A stretch of 64,000 nt of DNA from Fimbriimonadaceae bacterium (GTDB taxonomy: Bacteria; Armatimonadota; Fimbriimonadia; Fimbriimonadales; Fimbriimonadaceae). The stretch is from NCBI GenBank assembly GCA_022843485.1, contig JALHNM010000002.1, forward strand, positions 158,238-222,237. The letters are read 5' to 3'. Shown in pieces: positions 24,745 to 33,130 of the stretch (within the stretch, counting starts at the first letter, position 1; every line of letters starts with the position of its first letter). The position numbers and the translations under genes are program-made. The notes beneath the pieces are model-generated. The model did no database searches. It had not been told where the DNA came from and was given only the letters and a program-made list of their open reading frames with translations.

Positions 24745-26034
24745 TCAGCTCCGCCCTGCCATCAGACCGACCGGGGCCGCCAAGTGCCCTGGGAACACCC
24801 GTCCGGTCTCGACCGGCCGGAGCCGCGACGCGACCACTTCCGACAGCACGTCCCGGTAGTCCGTCGTCACGAGCAGGTCCCCCGGTTCGCGTTTGAAGCT
24901 GGCGGCCAGCCCGGGCCAGCGACCATACACCCGGCCCCCGGTCACCCCCGCTCCGAGCACGAGCATGGCCCCTCCGCTCCCGTGATCCGTGCCGAAGCCG
25001 GCGTTCTCCTCGATCCGCCGCCCGAACTCGGACATGACGACCACTGTCGTCCTGGCCGCCTCGCGACCCATGTCGGTGAGGAACGCCGCGACCGAGCCGC
25101 CGAGGTCGGCGAGGAGTTCCGTGAGCCAGCCCTCCGTCCGGCCCTGGGCGACATGGGAATCCCATCCCATCGACTCGAGGCACGCGACCTCCAGTCCAAG
25201 GCCCTGTCTCGCGACGAACGCGACCTGTCGGAACGCCCGGCCTAGAGGCGAGTCGGGGTAGCTCGCCCCACCCTCCGGCCGGGCTCCCTGGGGGTCTGCC
25301 TTTGCGAGGGCCTTCAGCAGCGACAACGTCTCGCGCCCGGCCCGTGTCATCAGGTCGTCGCCCTGGGCGTACATCCGTTCCAAGAGCCCTCCCACTTCGG
25401 AGCCGGCGTCCAGGGAGTAGCGGTCGAGCGACTCCACGGTGAGGGCGTGGGTCGCCCCACCGAGCGACTCTGGCGCGACGCTCGAGAAGGAGACCGCCCG
25501 TAGGGGAGCTGAGCCGTCCTCGGTCGCGTTCAGGTACCGCGCGAGCCAGCCACCCTGGTCGCCCGACGACGAGTCCCGCGCCCCGCGCTCCATCGCCGAC
25601 ATCGCCTCGAAGTGCGACCGGGTCGTGTCCCGGCTCCCGACCGCCTGGACGACGGCCATGCGGCCTTCCTTGTACTCCGGGAGTAAGGGCGCCAGGGCTG
25701 GGTTGAGCCCGAAGAAGCCATCGAGGTCCAGAGCCGGTTGACCTACGCCCACCCGCCGGTCGCCCGGCCGGGCGATGCCGAGGGACGGCCGGAACCGGTA
25801 GTAGTCCTCGTCAGCGTACGGTACGACGACGTTCAGCCCATCCGCCCCACCCCGAAGGAAGACGACGACGAGGAGCGGAGGGTCGCCCTTCGACTCGCCG
25901 AACGCAGCCTGGGCCCAGGCCGACCTGGCGCCAAGCCACCCGACCGCCGCCCCTGCCGCGGCGAGCACCACCGCACGCCGTCCGGGAGCCTCCAGCTTCC
26001 CGTTCCCGTCGCAGAACCAAGCTTCACGTTTCAT
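24745..26034 (-). CDS. DUF1501 exported protein
   Basis: A 429-residue DUF1501 protein, related to the alkaline-phosphatase/sulfatase fold. A twin-arginine-like leader is visible (PGRRAVVLAAAGAAVGWLG ending SAWAQA), suggesting export folded by Tat. Family blocks include LVVVFLRGGADGLNVVVPY, the middle SRDTTRSHFEAMSAMERG and the C-terminal TVVVMSEFGRRIEENAGFGTDHGSGGAMLVLG. It is six bp downstream of a DUF1800 gene, the standard pairing for these two families in planctomycetes, armatimonads and proteobacteria. The pair is of unknown function; the family is often listed as secreted and Tat-dependent. Confidence 0.9.
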   Translation of the reverse strand: MKREAWFCDGNGKLEAPGRRAVVLAAAGAAVGWLGARSAWAQAAFGESKGDPPLLVVVFLRGGADGLNVVVPYADEDYYRFRPSLGIARPGDRRVGVGQPALDLDGFFGLNPALAPLLPEYKEGRMAVVQAVGSRDTTRSHFEAMSAMERGARDSSSGDQGGWLARYLNATEDGSAPLRAVSFSSVAPESLGGATHALTVESLDRYSLDAGSEVGGLLERMYAQGDDLMTRAGRETLSLLKALAKADPQGARPEGGASYPDSPLGRAFRQVAFVARQGLGLEVACLESMGWDSHVAQGRTEGWLTELLADLGGSVAAFLTDMGREAARTTVVVMSEFGRRIEENAGFGTDHGSGGAMLVLGAGVTGGRVYGRWPGLAASFKREPGDLLVTTDYRDVLSEVVASRLRPVETGRVFPGHLAAPVGLMAGRS

Positions 26035-26040
26035 CGGTCG

Positions 26041-27435
26041 TCACCTCCACTGGAAGGCCGGGGAAGCAAGGGCGAGCGCCCAGCGCTCCTCGGCCGAGGT
26101 CGTGCCCGACTCGATGAGCCGGGAGTGGGTCGGACCGGCGAGGCCCTCCGTCGTGAGGCCACGCCGCTCAAGCCGGTCGACTTCGACTTGCGTGCCCCCG
26201 ATTCCCCCTCGCGTGAGGTCGAGCGCGAAGTTCCACCGCGCGAGCAGCGTGCCCGTCCAGGCCTCCGTCTCGATGGGGTAGCCGTCGGGCATCGGCCATT
26301 GGTGGGGGGCCTGGCCCATCGCAGCGAGGTGGTCTTGCAACGGCCGACCACCGTCCGTGTGCCCGTCGAGTGCGCGGACCGCCGAGACCGCATAGTCGAA
26401 CGGCCTCTTCGCGACCGGGGCGCCGTCCCGCCATGCACCGGTCGCGAAGAGGGCCTGGAGCATCGCCTTGACCGAGCCCCCGGTGTCGAGGAACGCCATT
26501 TCGACCGCCGCCGTAGCCCGGGGGGCGCTGTCGCCCAGGAAGAACCCGCAGAGCTTCCCCGAGACGTGGCGGGCCGTGGCCGGGTGGCGCGAGACGATGT
26601 CGAGCACCCGCTCTCCGTCCTTCACCCCGCCTCCAGCCGGGATGCGTTCGCCCAAAACGACCTTCTCGCCGTCGTCGTGGAGGGCGGGGTCGAACTTGAA
26701 CGCCCCCTTCGCCTTGAGGAAGCCGCGCTCCTCGGTCCAGCCGGTGAAGCACCGGGCGACCTCCATCACGTCTCGTTGGGTGTAGCCCCCATCGACGCCG
26801 AGCGTGTGAAGTTCGAGCAGCTCGCGGGCATAGTTCTCGTTCGGGTGGCGGGCTTGGCTCGCCTGCTGGTCGAGGTAGACGAGCATGGCCGCGCTCCGGG
26901 CGCTGGCCCTGAGCAGGGCGGGGAAGTGCCCGAAGGTGTGGGATCGGGCGACGAGACGCTCGTCGAGCGGCTTGCGATAGGCTCCGAGCCCTTTCCTGGC
27001 GTAGACGTTGAAGTGGTCGTTCCAGAACTCGACCGTGCGCTCCCGGAGCTGCCACGGCGATTCGACGGCGCGGAGCAGGGTGGCCTGCTGGAGCTGGGCG
27101 AGCACGGCCGCCTCCGGCCAGTCGCGCAGTTCCCACGGGCTGAGGTGCATCACATCGAGGCGGAGGAGCCGGGCCAAGAGCGGGAGCGGCTCGTCGTCCG
27201 GGGCGGCCAACTGACCTTCGAACCAGGCCTCGGCACCGAGCTCTCGAGCCTGCGCGGCCTCTCCTGGCCGGGCCCCGTACCCGAAGCACGCGAGGAGTCT
27301 CTCGAACTCGTCGTCCCCGACCCGTTCAGCCGGGAACGCGGCTTCGCGACCGAAGGGGAGGGGCGCACGGCACCCGGCCCCCAGGAGCCCCGCCGCCGCG
27401 AGCGCCCCCAAGGCCTCGCGCCGGGAAACGGTCAC
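26041..27435 (-). CDS. DUF1800 exported protein
   Basis: A 464-residue DUF1800 protein, starting SRREALGALAAAGLLGAGC: a twin arginine followed by a hydrophobic core and a lipobox-like cysteine, so it is probably a Tat-exported lipoprotein. Typical blocks are FWNDHFNVYARKG, HPNENYARELLELHTLGVDGGYTQRDVMEVARCFTGW and VLDIVSRHPATARHVSGKLCGFF. Its start overlaps the stop of the upstream membrane protein (GTGA) and it is followed by DUF1501, making a three-gene operon. Function unknown. Confidence 0.9.
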   Translation of the reverse strand: MTVSRREALGALAAAGLLGAGCRAPLPFGREAAFPAERVGDDEFERLLACFGYGARPGEAAQARELGAEAWFEGQLAAPDDEPLPLLARLLRLDVMHLSPWELRDWPEAAVLAQLQQATLLRAVESPWQLRERTVEFWNDHFNVYARKGLGAYRKPLDERLVARSHTFGHFPALLRASARSAAMLVYLDQQASQARHPNENYARELLELHTLGVDGGYTQRDVMEVARCFTGWTEERGFLKAKGAFKFDPALHDDGEKVVLGERIPAGGGVKDGERVLDIVSRHPATARHVSGKLCGFFLGDSAPRATAAVEMAFLDTGGSVKAMLQALFATGAWRDGAPVAKRPFDYAVSAVRALDGHTDGGRPLQDHLAAMGQAPHQWPMPDGYPIETEAWTGTLLARWNFALDLTRGGIGGTQVEVDRLERRGLTTEGLAGPTHSRLIESGTTSAEERWALALASPAFQWR

Positions 27436-27947
27436 GACGCCTCCGGGGCCGCCTTGGGGACTCGCCCCGACGAAGGCTTCAGGGCATGGACGCCCGCCCC
27501 GAGGCTCGTGAGCAGCCCGATCGGCGCCACGACGAACCAGCCGACCAACGGGATCAGGGCGGCCAAGACCAGGAGCGTCGACCCGAGCACCAGACCCCCG
27601 AGGCTCGAGAGGCGGGAGTTCGCCGCCTCCGCCCGGTTGGCCGCGAGCTTCGCGAGCCCCGAAGCCCCGACGACGGCCACGACGAGGAGCAACACGACCA
27701 CCACGAGAGAGAGAGCCCTCGCCACCGGCGAGGGGATCGCCCCCAGGACGGTCGCAAGGGCCAGGGCCGGAAGCGCGACCAACACCCCGCTCGTCATCGT
27801 GGCCCAGGGGCGCGACTCCACCCGTTGGGCGGCCGCCTCGGCTCGAACAGGGAACAGCAGCCCGACGAGGACGAACGCGGACAGCGTGGTTAGGGCCGTC
27901 CCAAGGACGAGCAAGGTAGCGGCGAGGACGTCTCCGATGGTGAGCAT
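27432..27947 (-). CDS. Membrane protein, first gene of DUF1800/DUF1501 operon
   Basis: From the ATG at 27947 the protein is 171 residues with about five hydrophobic segments. A good AGGAGG stands six bases upstream, one of the few clear Shine-Dalgarno sites in the window, and it rules out the longer frame from 28055 that would overlap the divergent channel gene. I do not recognise the family. The four-base overlap with DUF1800 suggests it helps anchor or export the pair. Confidence 0.75.
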   Translation of the reverse strand: MLTIGDVLAATLLVLGTALTTLSAFVLVGLLFPVRAEAAAQRVESRPWATMTSGVLVALPALALATVLGAIPSPVARALSLVVVVLLLVVAVVGASGLAKLAANRAEAANSRLSSLGGLVLGSTLLVLAALIPLVGWFVVAPIGLLTSLGAGVHALKPSSGRVPKAAPEAS

Positions 27948-28050
27948 GGTCTTCCTCCTATCTAGGCCTACCTTCGTGACGGGAGGAGGTTGCACGGTGG
28001 TGCGAAAGGCCCCCGGGAGGGTTGACCGGGCCCCCGGAATGCCGCTGTGG

Positions 28051-28056
28051 CACACT
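28051..28056 (+). promoter_or_regulatory. -10 box of leaderless channel gene
   Basis: CACACT ends seven bases before the GTG at 28064, in front of the voltage-gated channel. Confidence 0.45.
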
Positions 28057-28063
28057 CGCTGTC

Positions 28064-28885
28064 GTGACGGAGACGACGCCCCCTCCCGGACTCCCCGCCG
28101 CCTGTGCCCGGATCGTCGCCCACAAGGGCTTCGTCAACGCCACGACCCTGCTGATCCTCTTCGCCGCCGCCTTGATGGGGGTGGAGACGGACGCCGCCCT
28201 CGTCGCCGCGAACAAGCCGCTCTTCACGGCCCTCAACGTGGCCGTCCAGGTGCTGTTCGTCGTCGAGATGAGCGTCCGCCTGACGGCCCACTGGCCCCGG
28301 CTCGGAACGTTCTTCCGCGACGGGTGGAACGTGTTCGACTTCCTCGTGGTGGTCGTCTCGCTGCTCCCGGCGGCGGGGCCGATGGCGACGGTCGTCCGGC
28401 TCGCGCGGATTCTCCGGGTGGTGCGGCTCGCTTCCGTCTCGGCCGAGCTCCGGCTGATCATCGAGACCATGCTCCGGTCGATCCCGTCGATGGGGAACGT
28501 GGCGTTCCTGCTGGGGATCCTGATGTACGTCTACTCCGTCCTCGGCGTGTACCAGTTCGCCCGGACCGACCCCGTCCACTGGGGCAACCTGGGCCTCGCG
28601 CTTCAGAGCTGCTTCCAGATGCTAACCCTAGAAGGCTGGGTGGAGCTCCAAAAGACCGTCGCGCCGAAGCACCCCTACGCCCCCTGGTTCTTCGGGAGCT
28701 ACATCCTCGTGGCGGTGTTCGTGGTCGTCAACCTCTTCATCGCGATCGTGCTCAACAACCTCGAGAACGCCAAGCTCTCGATGGAGCGGGAGTCGAGCCG
28801 GCCGGCCGGCGACCTGCACAGTCAGATCGCCGAGCTCCGGGAGCAACTCGACCGGTTCGAGGAAGCCCTCCGCCGAAAGGCGTGA
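28064..28885 (+). CDS. Single-repeat voltage-gated cation channel (BacNav/CavMr-like)
   Basis: A 273-residue six-helix channel subunit that should form homotetramers. S1 is TTLLILFAAALMGVETD; S4 is VVRLARILRVVRLASVSAELRLI with arginines every third residue; S5 and S6 (FFGSYILVAVFVVVNLFIAIVLNNLE) flank the pore. The selectivity filter reads TLEGWVE at residues 188-194. Sodium-selective members have TLESW; glycine at the fourth place is, as I recall, the hallmark of the calcium-selective CavMr of Meiothermus ruber, so calcium conduction is the better guess. The tail (SQIAELREQLDRFEEALRRK) is a coiled coil for tetramer assembly. The start follows the leaderless promoter rather than the frame start at 28022. 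Confidence 0.92.
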   Translation: MTETTPPPGLPAACARIVAHKGFVNATTLLILFAAALMGVETDAALVAANKPLFTALNVAVQVLFVVEMSVRLTAHWPRLGTFFRDGWNVFDFLVVVVSLLPAAGPMATVVRLARILRVVRLASVSAELRLIIETMLRSIPSMGNVAFLLGILMYVYSVLGVYQFARTDPVHWGNLGLALQSCFQMLTLEGWVELQKTVAPKHPYAPWFFGSYILVAVFVVVNLFIAIVLNNLENAKLSMERESSRPAGDLHSQIAELREQLDRFEEALRRKA

Positions 28886-28890
28886 GTCCG

Positions 28891-29598
28891 TTAGCGCCGG
28901 ATGTCCTTGCGGACCCACTTGGCGTGCATGTCGAAGTGAATCTGGTTGCGACCCCGGCCGTGGGCGCTCCACCCCTCCTTGGGGGGCTCGCTCGACCCGA
29001 CGCGCCAATGCGTGCGGGCGTAGTCCCACCACGGGGCCTCGAAGAAGGGCGTCATGAGCCACTCCTGCTCCGAGACGCTGACGCCCTTGGCATCGCACAC
29101 CTGCAGGGGCGTGCGCCCGCGGGTGTACCGGGGCGACTCGGGGTTCCGCTCGCTCAGCAGGTCACTCATGTAGTACGTGAAGCCGTTCTCTGGCCGCGCT
29201 CGGCCCTCCTCGGCCCAGACGCTGTAGAACCACTTCCGCCAGTCCGAGAACTCGCTCGGCGGCAGGACCGGGGACGTGTTGATCCCCTTGCCCTTGGCGT
29301 ATGGGGCCCAGAGGCCGAGGAACGGCCCGACCGGCCCGTAGCGCTTGCCGCCCGCGTTGACCGGCGGCGTCAACTGGAGCCACTCGTCCGGTATCCAAGG
29401 CATCCGGTCCTCGTTGTCCATGACGTAGAGTTCGTTCGCGAACGCGATCTGGCGGAGGTTCGAGAGGCAGGCGCTGCGCTGGGCGGACGTCTTGGCCTGG
29501 GCGAAGACGGGGAACAGGATCGCGGCGAGGATCGCGATGATCGCGATCACGACCAGCAACTCGATGAGGGTGAAGGCGGATCGGCTGATAGGACGCAT
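28891..29598 (-). CDS. Type II secretion/type IV pilin-like pseudopilin, armatimonad type
   Basis: A 235-residue protein with a prepilin peptidase site after a short leader (MRPISRSA, then [19 protein letters not shown] with the conserved Glu5), followed by LFPVFAQAK and [23 protein letters not shown], the pattern of DUF1559-like secreted pseudopilins common in armatimonads and planctomycetes. The C-terminal domain ends in [16 protein letters not shown], where other members show a display cassette (GANYLFADGHAKW-like). These genomes encode dozens of copies, probably displayed on a pilus-like fibre. It ends five bp from the convergent channel gene. Confidence 0.92.
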   Translation of the reverse strand: MRPISRSAFTLIELLVVIAIIAILAAILFPVFAQAKTSAQRSACLSNLRQIAFANELYVMDNEDRMPWIPDEWLQLTPPVNAGGKRYGPVGPFLGLWAPYAKGKGINTSPVLPPSEFSDWRKWFYSVWAEEGRARPENGFTYYMSDLLSERNPESPRYTRGRTPLQVCDAKGVSVSEQEWLMTPFFEAPWWDYARTHWRVGSSEPPKEGWSAHGRGRNQIHFDMHAKWVRKDIRR

Positions 29599-29608
29599 GG
29601 GTGACCCT

Positions 29609-29614
29609 AGTCTC
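29609..29614 (-). promoter_or_regulatory. Possible -10 box of pseudopilin gene
   Basis: GAGACT on the minus strand, ten bases before the ATG at 29598. Confidence 0.35.
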
Positions 29615-29661
29615 GCACACCCGGTGCGGCCTTAGCCGTCCCTTAACCTGAATCGCACCGG

Positions 29662-29667
29662 TATCCT
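29662..29667 (+). promoter_or_regulatory. -10 box of leaderless exonuclease III gene
   Basis: TATCCT ends seven bases before the ATG at 29675, with no Shine-Dalgarno. Confidence 0.45.
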
Positions 29668-29674
29668 CGTCGAG

Positions 29675-30451
29675 ATGACGGTCGCGACGTTCAACGTGAA
29701 CTCGATCAGGGCGCGGATGCCGGTGCTGAAGGCATGGGTCGAATCGGCCGGGCCCGACATCGTCGCGCTGCAAGAGACGAAGGTGGAGGACGGCTCGTTC
29801 CCAATCGCCGACCTCGAGCCGACCGGCTACCACGTCGCGATCCACGGGCAGAAGGGTTACAACGGCGTGGCGATCCTCTCTCGCGTCGCGCCAGACGAAG
29901 TGCATACCGGCCTGGGCGACCCCGACTTCCCGGAGGACTGCCGCGTGATCCGGGCCCGGTTCGGGGAACTCTGGGTCGTCGGCACCTACGTGCCGAACGG
30001 TACCAAGGTCGGGAGCGAGAAGTTCGCCTACAAGCTCGCCTGGTTCGAGCGGTTCGGACGGCTGCTGCGGGAGACCGTCCCGGCCGGAACGCCCGCGGTC
30101 TGGCTCGGCGACATCAACGTAGCCCCCACCGACGAGGACGTCTACGAGCCCGACCGGCACCGGGGCGACGTCTGTTTCCAACCCGAGGAGAAGGAGGCGC
30201 TCGCCCGGATCGTCGGGGAGGGCTGGACCGACCTCTTCCGCCACTTCACCCCAGGCCCGGGGCACTACACGTTCTGGGAGTACACGATCCCGAACGGCTT
30301 CAAGCGCAACCTGGGCTGGAGGATCGACCACGTCTACGCGAACGAAGCCCTCGCGGGCCGGTGTACTGCCTGCGTGGTTGACCGGGCGCCACGCAGCATG
30401 GAGCGGCCCAGCGACCACACTCCCGTCGTCGCCACGTTCGACTTGGCCTGA
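29675..30451 (+). CDS. xth: Exodeoxyribonuclease III / AP endonuclease
   Basis: A 258-residue EEP-superfamily nuclease that cuts abasic sites in base-excision repair. Signatures in order: FNVNSIRARM (Asn), IVALQETKVEDGSF (metal-binding Glu), YNGVAILSR, VGTYVPNG with the catalytic Tyr, WLGDINVAP (Asp-Asn pair), GWRIDHVYAN and the closing SDHTPVVA (Asp-His). Everything needed for catalysis is present. It stands alone, flanked by the pseudopilin and the propeller gene. Confidence 0.96.
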   Translation: MTVATFNVNSIRARMPVLKAWVESAGPDIVALQETKVEDGSFPIADLEPTGYHVAIHGQKGYNGVAILSRVAPDEVHTGLGDPDFPEDCRVIRARFGELWVVGTYVPNGTKVGSEKFAYKLAWFERFGRLLRETVPAGTPAVWLGDINVAPTDEDVYEPDRHRGDVCFQPEEKEALARIVGEGWTDLFRHFTPGPGHYTFWEYTIPNGFKRNLGWRIDHVYANEALAGRCTACVVDRAPRSMERPSDHTPVVATFDLA

Positions 30452-30496
30452 GTTAACGTTCGGTTAAGCACGGGGCCGTTGTGCTAAACCCGACGT

Positions 30497-33037
30497 ATGG
30501 CCATCTCATGCGTCGCATTAGCGCTCGTCCTCCAGCAGGGCCAGGTCGGCCCCGTTAAGGGGGGCACCCTCCTCCCGACCGGCCACGTCGCGCGACCCCT
30601 CGGCGAAGTCCTTGCGTTCAACGGACGGCCCGTCGACCTCGCCCTGAGCCCGGACGGCAAGCTCCTGTTCGTCAAGGACAACGGCGGCCTGCGCGTCGTC
30701 GATATAGTCACCTGGAAGGAGCTCCAGCGCGTCGCCAGCCCGGGCGGGACGTCCATCGGAGGCATCGCGGTGAGCGCCGAGGGCGACGAGGTCTATCTGA
30801 CGAACGCAGGGAACTCGCTCCACGAGTACACCCGTCGCGAAGGGGGCGATTGGCGCCTTGCCCGTTCGATCCCGGTCCCTGCTCGGGACGGGAAGGGCGC
30901 GAGCTTCCCCTGCGGCATCAAGTTGGTCGGGAAGCAGGCCCTCGTGGCGCTCTCGCTCGCGAACGACCTCGCCCACGTCGATCTCGCGACCGGGCAAATC
31001 CTTCGAAGGAGCCAGGTCGGTGTCGCCCCGTTCTCGGTCGAGACTTTCGGTGGTATGGCCTGGGTGAGCGACATGGGTGGAAGGCCCGCCGAGAAAGAGA
31101 CGCGAACCGCCCCTTCGGCGGGTACCCCCGTCGTCGTCGATGAGCGAGGGGTCGCCGCAAGCGGCACGTTGAGCGTCGTCCCCGTCGCTCGGGACCTCGA
31201 GGGTGAGCCGGCCACGGTCGAGATCGGCCTCCAGCCCGCCTCCGTGCTCGCGTTGCCGGCGCGGGGCCAAGTCGCGGTTGCCTGTTCGAACGCGGACACA
31301 GTGGCCTTCGTCGATGCCCGGAGCCGGAAGGTCGTGGCGGAGTTGGTCGTGAAGCCGGACCCCAAGCTGCCGTTCGGCTCGATGCCGACGGGGCTGGCCG
31401 CGAGCGAGGACGGGCGCACCCTGTTCGTCGCCCTCAGCGGGTCCAACGCCGTTGCCGTCGTGAGCCTGGCTGACGCCCGCACCCCGAAGGTGACCGGGTT
31501 CATCCCGACGGGGGGGTACCCCGTCGCCCTCGCCTACCGGTCGGGGACGCTCTACGTTGCGAACAACAAGGGATGGGGGTCACGGTCCGTCGTCCGTGAC
31601 AAGAAGCAGGGTTGGAACTCGCACGACCACCAGGGATCGGTCCAAAGGCTCAAAGTCCCCGAGGGACGGGCCCTTGCCCAAGCCACCGAGACCGTCCGCG
31701 AGACCGTCAAGCTCACGCACATGCTCAAGGCGATGGAGCGCACCGGGGGTAGCGCGGCGACTCCCCGCCCGATCCCGGCCCGACTCGGCGACCCGAGCGT
31801 CTTCAAGCACGTCGTCTACGTGATCAAGGAGAACCGGACCTACGACCAGATGTTCGGGGACATCAAGGAAGGGGACGGCGACCCGAGCCTGTGCCTGTTC
31901 CCGGAGGCTATAACCCCCAACCACCACGCCCTCGCGAAAGAGTTCGTGCTCCTCGACAACTACTACTGCAACGGCGTCCTCTCCGCCGACGGCCACTCCT
32001 GGGCCACCGAAGGGAACGTGACGCCCTACCTCCAGCGGGCGTTCGGGGGGTTCGGCCGGAGCTACACCTTCGGCGACGACCCGATCACCTACTCGTCGAG
32101 CGGCTTCGTCTGGGACGCCGTGCTCAAGGCGGGGCTGTCGTTCCGCAACTACGGCGAGTTCGACTACGCCGACCCGCCCCAGGGCATGGGCTTCAAACAG
32201 GTCTACGACGCCTGGAAGTCCGGGAGCCCGCTCGAGTTCCGCCAGAACATCGGGATCAAGTCCCTTCGCGGTTACAGCAGCCGCGACTACCCGGGCTGGA
32301 ACATGAACATCCCCGACGTGCTCCGGATCGACCGGTTCATGAAGGAGTTCCGCCAGTACGAGAAGGACGGCGACTTCCCGAACTTCGTGATCGTGTACCT
32401 GCCTCAGGACCACGCGAGCGGGACGAGCCCGGGGATGCCGACCCCCCGGAGCCACGTCGCGGACAACGACCTGGCCGTCGGCCGGTTGGTGGAAGCCCTC
32501 AGCAAGAGCCGGTTCTGGAAGGAGACCGTCGTCTTCGTCAACGAGGACGATCCTCAGGCCGGTTTCGACCACGTGGACGGCCACCGGTCGATCTGTCTCG
32601 TCGTCAGCCCCTACTCCCGGCTCAAGAAGACGGTCAGCGTGTTCTACAACCAGGCTGCCGTGCTGCGGACGATCCTGCACGTCTTCGGGATCCCCCCGCT
32701 CAACCAGCAGGTCGCCTCGACGAACCTGATGTCGGCGTGCTTCGGCGACCGGGCTGACCTGACCCCCTACACGTGCCGCGAGGCGACGGTTCCCCTCGAC
32801 GAGCTCAACCCCCCCGCCACGGCCCTTACCGGCGAGGCCAAGTGGTACGCCGTCCTGAGCCCTCGGATCCCGCACGAGAGGTATAGGACGGCGGCGGACG
32901 ACGACCTCCTGAACCGCATCCTCTGGTTCGCGTCCAAGGGGGACGTCCCTTATCCCGCCCATCTTGCCGGCGCCCACGGGAAGGGGCTCGAGGCCCGTGG
33001 CCTACGGTTCGGGGGGGAGGAACACGACGACGATTGA
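30497..33037 (+). CDS. Exported beta-propeller/phosphoesterase fusion protein
   Basis: An 846-residue two-domain protein. After an N-terminal signal-like stretch (AISCVALALVLQQG) come about 380 residues of YncE-type seven-bladed propeller repeats (LALSPDGKLLFVKDNGG, GIAVSAEGDEVYLTNAG, GLAASEDGRTLFVALSGSNAV). The C-terminal half is a phosphoesterase of the alkaline-phosphatase superfamily (PF04185 type): HVVYVIKENRTYDQMFGD, LSADGHSWATEGNVT, VIVYLPQDHASG, TVVFVNEDDPQAGFDHVDGHRS, with the metal ligands conserved. This fusion is widespread in planctomycetes, acidobacteria and armatimonads and is thought to cleave phosphoesters in the periplasm; the substrate is unknown. A weak GCTAAA box lies eight bases before the start. 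Confidence 0.9.
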   Translation: MAISCVALALVLQQGQVGPVKGGTLLPTGHVARPLGEVLAFNGRPVDLALSPDGKLLFVKDNGGLRVVDIVTWKELQRVASPGGTSIGGIAVSAEGDEVYLTNAGNSLHEYTRREGGDWRLARSIPVPARDGKGASFPCGIKLVGKQALVALSLANDLAHVDLATGQILRRSQVGVAPFSVETFGGMAWVSDMGGRPAEKETRTAPSAGTPVVVDERGVAASGTLSVVPVARDLEGEPATVEIGLQPASVLALPARGQVAVACSNADTVAFVDARSRKVVAELVVKPDPKLPFGSMPTGLAASEDGRTLFVALSGSNAVAVVSLADARTPKVTGFIPTGGYPVALAYRSGTLYVANNKGWGSRSVVRDKKQGWNSHDHQGSVQRLKVPEGRALAQATETVRETVKLTHMLKAMERTGGSAATPRPIPARLGDPSVFKHVVYVIKENRTYDQMFGDIKEGDGDPSLCLFPEAITPNHHALAKEFVLLDNYYCNGVLSADGHSWATEGNVTPYLQRAFGGFGRSYTFGDDPITYSSSGFVWDAVLKAGLSFRNYGEFDYADPPQGMGFKQVYDAWKSGSPLEFRQNIGIKSLRGYSSRDYPGWNMNIPDVLRIDRFMKEFRQYEKDGDFPNFVIVYLPQDHASGTSPGMPTPRSHVADNDLAVGRLVEALSKSRFWKETVVFVNEDDPQAGFDHVDGHRSICLVVSPYSRLKKTVSVFYNQAAVLRTILHVFGIPPLNQQVASTNLMSACFGDRADLTPYTCREATVPLDELNPPATALTGEAKWYAVLSPRIPHERYRTAADDDLLNRILWFASKGDVPYPAHLAGAHGKGLEARGLRFGGEEHDDD

Positions 33038-33130
33038 AGCCGTCATAACCCGCGGAACGACCGGACTCGCTCCGCGGGGGTTGCCGGAAGGCCATCGGCG
33101 TCGTACAATCGTCGGCGTCCGCCAACGATC

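Noticed and set aside
25738-29604. 1,288-codon plus-strand open frame
   Set aside because: It is antisense to the DUF1501, DUF1800, membrane protein and pseudopilin genes and crosses the channel gene in another frame. Its Arg/Pro/Glu-rich product has no domain; it is a by-product of high GC.
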